Source: Porticoccus sp905181945 (GTDB taxonomy: Bacteria > Pseudomonadota > Gammaproteobacteria > Pseudomonadales > Porticoccaceae). Taken from it: a DNA stretch of 64,000 nucleotides. Each line of letters begins with the position of its first letter. Positions within the stretch are counted from its first letter, which is position 1. Of the stretch, positions 52,542 to 61,316 are shown one piece after another. The translations under genes and the position numbers were made by a program. A model generated the notes under the pieces. It did not search any database. It saw nothing but the letters and a program-made list of their open reading frames with translations, and had not been told where the DNA came from. The DNA lies in contig NZ_CP159825.1 of assembly GCF_047729555.1 (NCBI RefSeq), positions 806,001 through 870,000 of the forward strand. The letters are read 5' to 3'.

Positions 52542-52868
52542 TTATGACTTTATCACGGGCAGGCCACTCTTTTTCCACGCCTGAATTCCACCTTCGAGGT
52601 TAATGATTTTATTTTGATACAGCCCAAGCCTTTGTATGTGCTCGCATGCTGTTTGACCTCGACCTCCCCTTAGACACTGGAATAAAAATATTTTATCCTT
52701 TGGAAGATCGAGTATCTTAAATCCATCCTCCAGCGAGCTAAGAGGAACAGATAGCGCATCAACAATATGTTCGCCTTTGAATTCATCAGCTTCGCGCACA
52801 TCAATTAAAATTGCCTTATCATCCTTAATAAGAGCAAAAGCCTCTGTTGCAGTGATTGCTTGTACCAT
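52542..52868 (-). CDS. Single-domain rhodanese-like protein
   Basis: 108 aa. Rhodanese domain with AILIDVREADEFKGEHI near residue 19 and the active-site loop FQCLRGGRGQTACEHIQ near 63, with catalytic Cys followed by a basic loop, suggesting sulfur transfer. Ends in a typical GIQAWKKSGLPV motif. GGGATG upstream of the ATG is a weak ribosome site. No signal peptide. Confidence 0.92.
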   Translation of the reverse strand: MVQAITATEAFALIKDDKAILIDVREADEFKGEHIVDALSVPLSSLEDGFKILDLPKDKIFLFQCLRGGRGQTACEHIQRLGLYQNKIINLEGGIQAWKKSGLPVIKS

Positions 52869-52927
52869 CTTTTAACATCCCTATTAACTCGATCAACTTT
52901 TATATTGATATTTATATTTTTGTTTTT

Positions 52928-53085
52928 TTATTCAGAGCTCTTGATAGGTTTATGGTCTTTATGACTCTCATGGCCCGAGGATGCGGCGTCAGGCTCATTC
53001 GCTTCAACTGCCCTATGATGTGCGCCATAAGCACTTGAGATTGAATCCAGCAGTAAAACAAAGCATATTTTTGTAATATCTTCAT
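52928..53085 (-). pseudogene. Small His-rich exported peptide, start frame disrupted
   Basis: The minus strand has a ribosome site and ATG (GGTGGAGATATG, start 53085-53083), but its frame gives no credible protein. One base away, the frame 53077-52928 reads ITKICFVLLLDSISSAYGAHH, a signal-peptide-like segment, followed by a hydrophilic His/Glu/Asp-rich tail ending DHKPIKSSE and TAA. Inserting one base right after ATG joins the two into a roughly 52-aa exported peptide. Otherwise an ATT start would be needed. Homology unknown. Confidence 0.4.
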
Positions 53086-53220
53086 ATCTCCACCCTTTTG
53101 TTACCTTCTTACAGAATACATCTGCTTGACCCTATTCTCTAATCTTAAATATACAGTATGACAATATAGCTTGGCGATGCTGTCTCAATTCTTTATAGTT
53201 GTACAATCGATTAAACATTT

Positions 53221-53640
53221 ATGGGGACAAGCAGCGACATGAAAAAACCAAATCTTTTTAGAAGAGCAACTATGTTCCTTGTTTTTATTTGGAGAGCTGT
53301 CATGGATGTAAAATATAATCCATTAAAGTATGTTCCATGCCCAGTCTTACAGGGATATTTCATGTTAGTGTTATTTGCTATATGGAGCGCTTTTTTCGGA
53401 CTTATTGCCTCATTTTATTTAGGTTTCATCAACTACAGTATTGTGACCAGCATCATCATACATTTGGCTGTGATAATTCCATTAATAATCACGAATGCAG
53501 TATTTATTGACGCAGAGCGTGACGGGCACAAATGGCTAATTGAATGGGAAAAAGAGCAGTCAAAATACAAATTATTTGTAAATCGCTTAAAAACAAAAAA
53601 TACTGTTCTGTGGAAACCAAAGAGAACCGATACAAACTAA
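53221..53640 (+). CDS. Small membrane protein of unknown function
   Basis: 139 aa (133 if the Met at codon 7 is used). Two long hydrophobic segments, about residues 47-70 and 73-97, then a charged C-terminal tail (DAERDGHKWLIEWEKEQSKYKLF). The N-terminal KKPNLFRRATMFLVF suggests amphipathic or re-entrant start. No family recognised. Sits in a cluster of small envelope proteins. Confidence 0.6.
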   Translation: MGTSSDMKKPNLFRRATMFLVFIWRAVMDVKYNPLKYVPCPVLQGYFMLVLFAIWSAFFGLIASFYLGFINYSIVTSIIIHLAVIIPLIITNAVFIDAERDGHKWLIEWEKEQSKYKLFVNRLKTKNTVLWKPKRTDTN

Positions 53641-53749
53641 GTGACTACCTTGTGCCTAATATGAACACTGGGCGGGGTTCTGTCCCTTTTAGCAATCAGG
53701 TTATTTTGCAACGCTTCTTGGGCTGTAGCATCAATTATTACTTGCCTGT

Positions 53750-53983
53750 CTAGCGACTTTTTTTGATACCCCCCTCTTTTAAACAGGCTTTTTTGATTGT
53801 TTTCGCGGAGTATGATGTGGGAGCCAGTCGTGCTTTTTTATCGCATAAATTACGCACTTTTTTCTCTTGCTCTTTTTTGTTGGCTGACTCCCTAGTATGG
53901 CCGCTTGCTTCATGTGGGTCAGCAAAAACAGAGAGCGCTAAGCCCACAGATACAGCAAGACAGAGTGCATACAACATATTCAT
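53750..53983 (-). CDS. Small exported protein, possibly PsiF-like
   Basis: 77 aa from the ATG (MNMLYALCLAVSVGLALSVFA) with GGAG 7 bases upstream; an upstream ATG at 53995 overlaps that site. Residues 1-22 are a signal peptide. The mature part has KVRNLCDKKA and KKACLKEGG, two Cys 19 residues apart, resembling the PsiF repeat (Cys, about 20 residues, Cys-Leu-Lys). The match is partial and not proven. A PsiE-like gene lies 750 bp away. Confidence 0.6.
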   Translation of the reverse strand: MNMLYALCLAVSVGLALSVFADPHEASGHTRESANKKEQEKKVRNLCDKKARLAPTSYSAKTIKKACLKEGGIKKSR

Positions 53984-54133
53984 TCTCAACTCCATGTTAT
54001 TTTTTGAAATAATAGTCTTAAAATTAGATATTTTCTAGTTACGGGAATTAATGCTAAATCAAGCTTTTGATTAAATGCTAGAACCAATACTACAAGATAC
54101 ATACATAAAGTTAATCCAAGAGAAATTAGAGAA

Positions 54134-54538
54134 ATGAAAAGACTGCTTACCTTGATAATACCAGTAATGCTCTCATTTCCTTCTTATGCAGAATGGATCA
54201 AGGTGGCCAAGAGTACTAGTAGCGGTAATACTATTTACGTAGATTTTGGTAAAATAAAAAAAATTGATAACTTTTTATACTACTACTCATTAACAAATTA
54301 CAAAAAGCCGGTATTTGGCGATTTATCTGTAATTGTATACCATCAGGCAGACTGCAAACGATCAAGAGAAAGGGGAATTAGATGGATGTTCCATAAGCAG
54401 CAGATGGGTCAGGGGGATAGTATTACTGAAAATACTCATGACAAAGAATGGGCATATCCTTTCGCTCATACTTCTTCTACGTCAAAAGGGGCTGCGCTCA
54501 AAACAGCTTGTGAGCAAGCTGTTAACCAAAAACTATAG
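54134..54538 (+). CDS. Exported protein of a small family common in marine bacteria
   Basis: 134 aa. Signal peptide MKRLLTLIIPVMLSFPSYA, then EWIKVAKSTSSGNTIYVDF, FLYYYSLTNYKKP, GDLSVIVYHQADC and a HDKEWAYP segment. I recall similar short secreted proteins (WIKV...YVDFxxI...WxLxxYxKP...GDxSxxxYxxxDC) from many marine bacteria, all of unknown function; this is memory, not a search. Two Cys could pair. Alone in its orientation group except for the PsiE-like gene downstream. Confidence 0.75.
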   Translation: MKRLLTLIIPVMLSFPSYAEWIKVAKSTSSGNTIYVDFGKIKKIDNFLYYYSLTNYKKPVFGDLSVIVYHQADCKRSRERGIRWMFHKQQMGQGDSITENTHDKEWAYPFAHTSSTSKGAALKTACEQAVNQKL

Positions 54539-54733
54539 CTCTGCAAGAGAAGCAACCCGAAGCATACAATGGAAGACTGGAGCGCACTAAAAGAAGAGCC
54601 AGTCAGGTTCCCTGGGCCGTAAAATTTAAAGTCAAAAAAATTGATCATTATATGATTGCCTCTGTAAAGATCTAAAGTGCAGGCATAATGCATAAAATTA
54701 GCTTAAAGCTCTAGAGTGGCTTATGATTAGCTT

Positions 54734-55162
54734 ATGGATTTTAAGCTACCCAAAATAAAAAGAAGCCTTCACTGGACCACCGTCGTAAGTGAAAAAGCCC
54801 TCCTAGCATTAATTGGTATAGCAACCTGTATAGCAGCAGCTCAGTATCTGTTTGCGATGTACGAAGCAAGAGATATTCTCTTGTCTGATCTTTTTATGCT
54901 TTTTATATATGTTGAGATTATAGGAATGGTAGGTGCTTTTTATAGCACCAACAGAATCCCTGTTACTCTGCCGATAATTATTGCAATAACCGCTCTATGC
55001 CGACTAATTATAATGCAAAGCAAAGATATGGACGCATTAGTTTTAGTTGGAGAAGCTGGGGCTATACTAATTTTGTCAGGATCAGCTTACATTATGAGCC
55101 TAAAAGATAGAGTAAGCCTTGAAAAAAAGAAAGAGTTTAAAGAAGACAAAGATGCATCATAA
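54734..55162 (+). CDS. PsiE-like phosphate-starvation-inducible membrane protein
   Basis: 142 aa with four hydrophobic segments (about residues 19-38, 48-68, 76-94, 100-118). The pattern LLSDLFMLFIYVEIIGMVGAFY near residue 50 and RIPVTLPIIIAITALCRLII near 74 match the PsiE family. Function unknown; E. coli psiE is under PhoB control, but no Pho box was found here. No good ribosome site precedes the ATG. Confidence 0.75.
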   Translation: MDFKLPKIKRSLHWTTVVSEKALLALIGIATCIAAAQYLFAMYEARDILLSDLFMLFIYVEIIGMVGAFYSTNRIPVTLPIIIAITALCRLIIMQSKDMDALVLVGEAGAILILSGSAYIMSLKDRVSLEKKKEFKEDKDAS

Positions 55163-55281
55163 TAAAAAGTCTTTACAGGCAAGCTCTATAATTTAAGTCT
55201 TCCGGATGAACCACTAACGAAAGACCCCAAATCAATCTCTAAGTTCTAACTTAATATTCTTTTTTCATTTCCAATCTGTTG

Positions 55282-56553
55282 TCACACGTTATTTCCGAGA
55301 GCTTGCTCTATGTCAGCAATAATATCGTCAGCATGCTCAATACCTACAGAAATTCGAACCATTTCACGACTAGCTCCTGCAGACTTTAGCTCATCATCGT
55401 TCAGCTGGCGATGAGTTGTACTTGCAGGATGGCATGCCAAAGATTTAGCGTCACCAATATTTACTAAACGCTTGATAAGCTGCAACTTATCGATAAATTT
55501 CGCGCCAGCAATCTCTCCACCTTTAATGCCAAAACTTAAGATTCCTGATGGTTTCCCAGAAACAACCTTCTGGGAAAGCTGATAATACTTATCGTTTTTT
55601 AGGCCTGCATAATTTACCCAGTCAACCAAGCTATGTACAGACAAATACTCGGCAACTTTTAGGGCATTTTCAGTGTGTCGTTGCATGCGTAAAGCAAGGG
55701 TTTCTAGACCCTGCAAGATTAAAAATGAATTAAAGGGCGAAATTGCAGCACCCATATTGCGTAGCGGCACAACACGAGCACGGCCAATAAATGCAGCTTC
55801 GGCCATTGCATCGGCATATATGATCCCATGATAGGACGGATCCGGCTGATTAAACACAGAAAAACGAGGGTGGTCTTTCCATGGGAAATTACCTGAATCA
55901 ATAATAATGCCACCCACAGATGTGCCGTGCCCTCCAATATATTTAGTTAAGGAATGAACAACAATATCTGCACCCTGTTCAAATGGACGACAATAAATAG
56001 GTGTTGCGACTGTATTGTCGACAATGACGGGGATACCATGCTTATGCGCCATATCTGATAATGCCTGAATATCAACGATGTTACCTGCAGGATTACCTAT
56101 AGACTCACAGAAAAGTGCTTTGGTATCGTCATCAATTAAGGCTTCCAGCGCATTTATATCATCACCTGAAGCCATGCGTGCCTCAATCCCCTGATTAGGC
56201 AGAGAATGCGCAAAAAAATTGTAAGTACCTCCGTACAGCTGACTAACGCTGATAATATTATCTCCAGCACGCGCAACGGTTTGGATGGCTGCTGTGATTG
56301 CCGCCATGCCAGATGCCAGTGCCAGCGCACCAATACCACCCTCTAATTCAGCCATACGCTGTTCGAGTACGTCAGTGGTTGGGTTCATCATGCGTGTATA
56401 AATATTTCCAGGCTCAGTTAAATTAAAAAGATTTGCACCATGCTGGGTGTCACGAAAACTATATGATGTGGTTTGGTATATAGGTACAGCGACCGCACGG
56501 GTTGTTGGATCATCCTGAAATCCAGCATGAATCGCTTGAGTTTCAATATTCAT
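55282..56553 (-). CDS. metY: O-acetylhomoserine (thiol)-lyase / O-acetyl-L-homoserine sulfhydrylase
   Basis: 423 aa. PLP enzyme of the Cys/Met metabolism family: makes homocysteine from O-acetylhomoserine and sulfide. Signatures: METQAIHAGFQDDPTTRAVAVPI-type start, LASGMAAITAAI near residue 78, VDNTVATPIYCRPFEQGADI near 175 and the PLP lysine in HSLTKYIGGHGTSVGG near 205. About 423 aa fits MetY rather than MetB/MetZ (about 390). AAGGA lies 8 bases before the ATG. No SAM riboswitch seen in its leader. Confidence 0.93.
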   Translation of the reverse strand: MNIETQAIHAGFQDDPTTRAVAVPIYQTTSYSFRDTQHGANLFNLTEPGNIYTRMMNPTTDVLEQRMAELEGGIGALALASGMAAITAAIQTVARAGDNIISVSQLYGGTYNFFAHSLPNQGIEARMASGDDINALEALIDDDTKALFCESIGNPAGNIVDIQALSDMAHKHGIPVIVDNTVATPIYCRPFEQGADIVVHSLTKYIGGHGTSVGGIIIDSGNFPWKDHPRFSVFNQPDPSYHGIIYADAMAEAAFIGRARVVPLRNMGAAISPFNSFLILQGLETLALRMQRHTENALKVAEYLSVHSLVDWVNYAGLKNDKYYQLSQKVVSGKPSGILSFGIKGGEIAGAKFIDKLQLIKRLVNIGDAKSLACHPASTTHRQLNDDELKSAGASREMVRISVGIEHADDIIADIEQALGNNV

Positions 56554-56693
56554 AAGAAATGTCCTTAGTAATAGTTATCTCTATGATGAGTGAGAATTGG
56601 AGGGAATAAAAATTTATAATAATTATATTAATAAATACATGCAAAGATAGTATAAGATTCTTCACGTTAATTTAATTAATACGGTTTTTTGAA

Positions 56694-57971
56694 ATGGAAA
56701 ATAGTTCTTTTAAAATAAAGAAAATTTTATTTTTACTATTGGTTTTTGCCGCTGGTTCCTTAGCTGCCAACGACGAAGTGCTATCGACTTCCCACGTCGA
56801 AAGAATAGTTTTAGGCTCGGGTTGTTTTTGGGGGGCCGAAAAGGGTTACGAATCACTACAAGGTGTAATGAGCGCAGTATCAGGTTACTCCGACGGCATA
56901 AACGTTAAGCCTGCCTATACAGAGATTACGAAATTAGAAAATAAGTTCAATCCTGACAATCATGCCGAGGCTGTTGAGATTACCTACAACACCAACATCA
57001 TTTCAACCAAAATGCTTTTGAAGCATTATTTTGAATCTCATGACCCCACACAACTAAATAGACAGGGAAACGATGTAGGAACCCAATATAGATCACTAAT
57101 TCTCTATTCCAGTAAGGCACAAAAAATGACTGCAGAGGAAGTTCTTCTGGAATACCAGAAGCTCCTTTTCGAATCAGGTTTCGGAACAATCGTGACACAA
57201 GTCAAATCACTAAAAACATTTTATGCCGCTGAAGCGCATCATCAAGACTATATTGCAAAAAATCCAAACGGATACTGCCCTGATCACTCCACAGGAGTCA
57301 AATTTAATATTAACAGCAAACTAGAAATGCCAGATAATCATGGTTTGAAAAAGGGCAAGCACATAGTCATTATCGAGCCTCGAGGCTATTGCCCTTACTG
57401 TGAAAAATTCAAGTCTGAAACGATCAAGCATTACCTGGGAGATATACCTATAACCCTGAGGTTAGCCAGTCAACTGGATGGTTTAAACATTAATTCGCCC
57501 ACATGGGCCACGCCAACTATTATTTTCTTACAGAATGGTAAGGAGGTCTTTGGCCATCAAGGCTACATGTCATCGAAAGAATTCTATCAAGCTCTCGGCT
57601 ATTTCAAGCTTGGCAACTCTGATGCATATAAAGTAGCTTTTGAGGATGCGACTGATGGAAGATTTTGCAAAGAATATAGTATTTTTAAAAATACTCCTGA
57701 TGGAATATTTGTTGATAAAATTAGCGGGGCTCCGTTATTTGATACACAGGATAGGTTTAATTCTTCTAGTGGATGGCTGTCATTCACAAAGCCAATAAGT
57801 GGCGCAGTCTATTCTAAAATAGACAATAGTTTTGGGATGAGCAGGATAGAAATAAGATCAGCTGTTTCAGACATACATTTAGGGCATATGTTCCCTGATG
57901 GCCCCAATGGGCTGCCAAGATATTGTATTAATGCAACAGTCCTCGAATTTAAAAAAAGGGCGGAAATTTAG
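56694..57971 (+). CDS. Exported MsrA-thioredoxin-MsrB fusion (peptide methionine sulfoxide reductase)
   Basis: 425 aa with a signal-like N-terminus (KKILFLLLVFAAGSLAA). MsrA occupies about residues 35-205 with catalytic Cys in GSGCFWGAEKGYE (near 43) and a resolving Cys in GYCPDHSTG. A thioredoxin-like domain follows (about 220-310), active site GYCPYCEKFK near 233-236. MsrB ends the chain, with the catalytic Cys in PRYCINA (near 411). It lacks the Zn CxxC motifs, and the usual GCGWPSF motif is SSGWLSF, so the standard resolving Cys is lost. Reminiscent of PilB but with a different domain order. Confidence 0.88.
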   Translation: MENSSFKIKKILFLLLVFAAGSLAANDEVLSTSHVERIVLGSGCFWGAEKGYESLQGVMSAVSGYSDGINVKPAYTEITKLENKFNPDNHAEAVEITYNTNIISTKMLLKHYFESHDPTQLNRQGNDVGTQYRSLILYSSKAQKMTAEEVLLEYQKLLFESGFGTIVTQVKSLKTFYAAEAHHQDYIAKNPNGYCPDHSTGVKFNINSKLEMPDNHGLKKGKHIVIIEPRGYCPYCEKFKSETIKHYLGDIPITLRLASQLDGLNINSPTWATPTIIFLQNGKEVFGHQGYMSSKEFYQALGYFKLGNSDAYKVAFEDATDGRFCKEYSIFKNTPDGIFVDKISGAPLFDTQDRFNSSSGWLSFTKPISGAVYSKIDNSFGMSRIEIRSAVSDIHLGHMFPDGPNGLPRYCINATVLEFKKRAEI

Positions 57972-57978
57972 GTTCCTT

Positions 57979-58575
57979 TCAGAAAACCATTCCTCTTTTC
58001 TCAAACACTTTCTGTGTATTTATTATCTTTGGGCGCAACCAAGCCCCGATAGAACCGACAATAGCGAAAATTATTAAGCCCTTTTCAAGATCACCTGGAT
58101 TGTCACCCTTAAGTGCTTTACTTAAACTACTAATCATTAAAAATGCAAATACAAATACCAAGATTACTTTAGATACAGATACTGCGACCAATTTAAGAAA
58201 ATCGACTCCTGTGTTCATTAGCACAGTTGCATTGCAACTTTTTATACCAAACCATGCCGCTGATGCCGCCATGCCAGCAAGCATTATAAGTTCAACTATG
58301 CCTGCTACAAATGAACTACTGTCATTTGGCATGAAACTTCCAGCTATCAATAATACGACTATCGGTGCTACACCCATTCCAGCTATATTCCAAACATCTT
58401 TATTGTCAGCATAAAAAACAACTTCGTTCGTTAAACCTAAATATAATCCATACCCAACAACTAGTGGAATTATCCAAAGGATCTGTGTCAACCCTAACCA
58501 GGAAGCGACTAATGTTGGGATAACCAAAGTTAAAATTGATGCGGCCAATAATTTAATTGCTTCGGTTTTCCCCAA
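57979..58575 (-). CDS. Polytopic membrane protein of unknown function, N-terminus uncertain
   Basis: 198 aa from a TTG; about five or six membrane segments and no family recognised. Just upstream, a second frame opens at ATG 58637 with GGAG 6 bases before it, encoding MEHAQVLQILEGDSSQVLVPDWGK, then leaving frame at the GGGGAAAA run (58566-58574). One extra base there would join it to TEAIKLLAASIL of this ORF and give a roughly 220-aa protein with a normal start. So the TTG start is doubtful. Converges with the Msr gene after 7 bp. Confidence 0.65.
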   Translation of the reverse strand: MGKTEAIKLLAASILTLVIPTLVASWLGLTQILWIIPLVVGYGLYLGLTNEVVFYADNKDVWNIAGMGVAPIVVLLIAGSFMPNDSSSFVAGIVELIMLAGMAASAAWFGIKSCNATVLMNTGVDFLKLVAVSVSKVILVFVFAFLMISSLSKALKGDNPGDLEKGLIIFAIVGSIGAWLRPKIINTQKVFEKRGMVF

Positions 58576-58637
58576 TCTGGAACTAAGACTTGGGAGGAGT
58601 CGCCTTCTAGTATTTGTAAAACTTGCGCGTGCTCCAT

Positions 58638-58942
58638 TTGTGTCTCCATCAGCATATGATTACTGATTTACCTTAAGCTTCTGAGCGCAAAAACGCTACT
58701 GAAACATTGCATTGCACCTAGTGACAGGAATTACTGTTGGAGAATAGGTTTATACAGAGGCATGCTAAAATACCTTTATGGTGACATCAATTAGATTTAC
58801 ATGAGCTCGCTAAAAAAACCAGATACCAAGCTGGAAGGAAACAAAAGCTCCAAATAAATATGTTTGCTTAGAGAACCCTGACAGAGTGCTGGATTCTTTC
58901 TATAATGCGGCTTAGCTACTCCAATAAAGTAAGGATCAAATA
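58638..58942. other. Upstream region of ilvD
   Basis: 305 bp with no ORF of note on either strand. The ilvD ribosome site (AAGGA) is at its right end. No attenuator-like leader peptide with runs of Ile/Val/Leu codons was seen. Confidence 0.5.
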
Positions 58943-60622
58943 ATGAGCAATACAAAAAATCGTAAACATTCCTCCATCGTCGTAGATGGCGCTGAAAAAG
59001 CCCCTAGCCGGTCCATGTTACGCGCAGTAGGATTTAGTGATGCTGACTTTAAAAAACCTCAAATTGGAGTTGCTTCCACCTGGAGTATGGTCACGCCTTG
59101 TAATATGCATATCAACACATTGGCCGAAGAGGTTGGCAAAGGCGTAGAGGTCGTTGGAGGCAAAAGTGTTATCTACAATACAATTACGATTTCAGATGGT
59201 ATTTCTATGGGTACTGAAGGTATGAAGTACTCATTAGTATCACGTGAGGTTATTGCTGACTCGATTGAAACAGTATCTGGCTGCATGGGGCATGATGGCA
59301 TTGTAGCTATTGGTGGTTGCGATAAAAATATGCCTGGTTGTTTAATGGGCATGGCACGATTGAATCGGCCTTCTGTCTTTGTTTACGGTGGTACTATTCA
59401 GCCTGGTAAAAATCGAACTGACATAGTCTCCGTGTTTGAAGCTGTTGGTGGGCATGCAAAAGGCACTGTTTCCGACATACAACTTAAAAATATTGAAGAA
59501 ACTGCTATTCCTGGCCCAGGCTCTTGTGGTGGAATGTATACTGCAAACACCATGGCGTCAGCCATTGAAGCTTTAGGAATGAGCCTGCCAAATAGCTCAG
59601 CTCAAGAAGCTATATCCGATGTAAAGCTAAATGATTGCAACCGAGCAGGAGCTGCGGTTGTTGAATTAGTTAAAAATGATATAAAACCTTCGGATATTAT
59701 GACTAAAAAAGCTTTTGAGAATGCTATTAAAATAGTTATTACTCTTGGAGGCTCTACTAATGCTGTGCTCCATTTGCTGGCAATGGCGCATACCATTGGC
59801 GTAGATTTACAGCTCGAGGATTTTACTCGAATTGGCAGTGAGACACCTATGTTAGCTGACTTGAAGCCAAGTGGTCGTTTCTTAATGTCTGAGTTAATTG
59901 CAATTGGTGGCTTGCAGCCTCTGATGAAAATGCTCCTGGATGCAGGCCATCTACATGGTGATTGCCTAACGGTAACTGGTAAAACTGTAGCAGAAAACTT
60001 AGCTAATGTTCAAGCTTATCCAGAAGGCCAGGAAATCATACGCTCTTTAGATAATCCTATTAAAAAAGACAGCCACTTAGTCGTTCTACGCGGCAACTTG
60101 GCACCAGAAGGTGCAATAGCAAAAATCACCGGCAAGGAAGGATTAAAGTTTACTGGGAAAGCACGCGTCTTTCACTCTGAAGAGGACAGCCTAAAAGGCA
60201 TACTAGACGGTACTGTAGTTAAAAACGATGTGGTAGTGATTCGATATGAAGGTCCGAAAGGTGGTCCTGGCATGAGGGAAATGTTAAGTCCAACTTCTGC
60301 AATAGTGGGCAAAGGTTTGGGAGAAGATGTAGCGCTGATAACTGATGGTCGTTTTTCAGGGGGTAGCCATGGATTTGTAGTTGGGCACATTACACCAGAA
60401 GCTTATGAAGGTGGTCCTTTGGCGATTGTAGAAGATGGTGACGAAATTACGATTGATGCAGTTACTAAAGAACTGGCTATAGCCATATCTCAGAAAGAAA
60501 TTGAGAATCGGTTAAAAAAATGGGAGAAACCAAACCCAAGATATACTCGGGGTGTTCTTGCAAAATTCGCTAAAACAGTAAACTCGGCTTCATATGGGGC
60601 GGTTACCGATAAAGACCTTTAG
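58943..60622 (+). CDS. ilvD: Dihydroxy-acid dehydratase
   Basis: 559 aa, one of the ~560-aa family members. Dehydrates dihydroxy-isovalerate and -methylvalerate in valine/isoleucine synthesis. Fe-S/Mg ligands: TPCNMHIN near residue 53, GGCDKNMPGCLMGM near 124 and GPGSCGGMYTANTM near 195. The C-terminal LITDGRFSGGSHGFVVGHI stretch near 470 is conserved. AAGGA lies 8 bases upstream of ATG. Followed by an intergenic palindrome and a convergent transporter gene. Confidence 0.97.
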   Translation: MSNTKNRKHSSIVVDGAEKAPSRSMLRAVGFSDADFKKPQIGVASTWSMVTPCNMHINTLAEEVGKGVEVVGGKSVIYNTITISDGISMGTEGMKYSLVSREVIADSIETVSGCMGHDGIVAIGGCDKNMPGCLMGMARLNRPSVFVYGGTIQPGKNRTDIVSVFEAVGGHAKGTVSDIQLKNIEETAIPGPGSCGGMYTANTMASAIEALGMSLPNSSAQEAISDVKLNDCNRAGAAVVELVKNDIKPSDIMTKKAFENAIKIVITLGGSTNAVLHLLAMAHTIGVDLQLEDFTRIGSETPMLADLKPSGRFLMSELIAIGGLQPLMKMLLDAGHLHGDCLTVTGKTVAENLANVQAYPEGQEIIRSLDNPIKKDSHLVVLRGNLAPEGAIAKITGKEGLKFTGKARVFHSEEDSLKGILDGTVVKNDVVVIRYEGPKGGPGMREMLSPTSAIVGKGLGEDVALITDGRFSGGSHGFVVGHITPEAYEGGPLAIVEDGDEITIDAVTKELAIAISQKEIENRLKKWEKPNPRYTRGVLAKFAKTVNSASYGAVTDKDL

Positions 60623-60733
60623 GGATTTTCTAGCTGTGTGGCTATTCCGTATGTCGCATTGGCTTAACTTGCCCATATTAGGTTTTCTGTTTACATAAAA
60701 ATTTCACGCCCCTTGTAAGTGCTTGTTTTTATT

Positions 60734-60756
60734 AGACACTAAAATTTTTAGTGTCT
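60734..60756. terminator. Palindrome between convergent ilvD and VUT transporter genes
   Basis: AGACACTAA and TTAGTGTCT arms around a short loop; the inner A/T bases could extend it. It is followed on the plus strand by a weak T-rich stretch only. Probable terminator for ilvD. Confidence 0.45.
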
Positions 60757-60779
60757 GTAATCCTTATTTCTTTTGTTAG

Positions 60780-61316
60780 TTAGAGTTTACGGCTACGTAA
60801 CATCAAAAACACAATAAATGCACCTACCAACTTACCCATGACAGACATCGTTATGTTTGGCACCGTGAATATTCCAGGCACCATAGCTTGCGCCATAAAC
60901 AAAAACACACTGGTATCAATCGGCGCGGCCAAAGCTGATGATAGCAAAACTCGTGATGACAGACGCAACTTTGAGAACGTATAGAGCATCCAGTCGACCA
61001 GCTCAGCAATAATGAAAGCCAGTCCACTGGCTAAGGCTAAATCAGTTCCAGTTGTCCAATAGGTGAGACATAAGCCAACAAACATAGCGATAAGGACTTT
61101 ATGGCCGATTTCACGTTGCGAGAAATCACGAAACACCAGAACTAGGCCAGTCACAATAGTCACCGGGTTAAAGGCCCAGCCCGGTAAAACCTCCCAAATC
61201 ACAGCCCAAGTGAAGGTCCAATTGATAAATGGCACCAAGAAAATATAGATGAGCGTATATTTAACCGAAAATAAGCTGATGGCTGACTCAGGTCGAGTGG
61301 AAGCTTGCTGGTTCAT
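60780..61316 (-). CDS. VUT-family (YhhQ-like) putative queuosine-precursor transporter
   Basis: 178 aa from the ATG whose ATGA overlaps the MORN gene stop (61316-61313); an open frame extends to 61349. Five or six membrane segments with the family signatures NPVTIVTGLVLVFRDFSQRE near residue 50, FIIAELVDWMLYT near 95 and SSALAAPIDTSVFLFMA near 125. YhhQ imports preQ0/preQ1; assignment of substrate here is by family only. Translational coupling to a MORN protein is unusual. Confidence 0.88.
   Translation of the reverse strand: MNQQASTRPESAISLFSVKYTLIYIFLVPFINWTFTWAVIWEVLPGWAFNPVTIVTGLVLVFRDFSQREIGHKVLIAMFVGLCLTYWTTGTDLALASGLAFIIAELVDWMLYTFSKLRLSSRVLLSSALAAPIDTSVFLFMAQAMVPGIFTVPNITMSVMGKLVGAFIVFLMLRSRKL

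Noticed and set aside
52856..53038. 60-codon plus-strand frame in the rhodanese upstream region
   Set aside because: No ribosome site; antisense to the better-supported exported peptide; composition not protein-like.
54600..54733. Pho box upstream of the PsiE-like gene
   Set aside because: No pair of CTGTCAT-like units at 11-bp spacing was found.
56554..56693. SAM riboswitch in the metY leader
   Set aside because: About 140 bp of AT-rich sequence without any SAM-I, SAM-II or SAM-V core that I could recognise.
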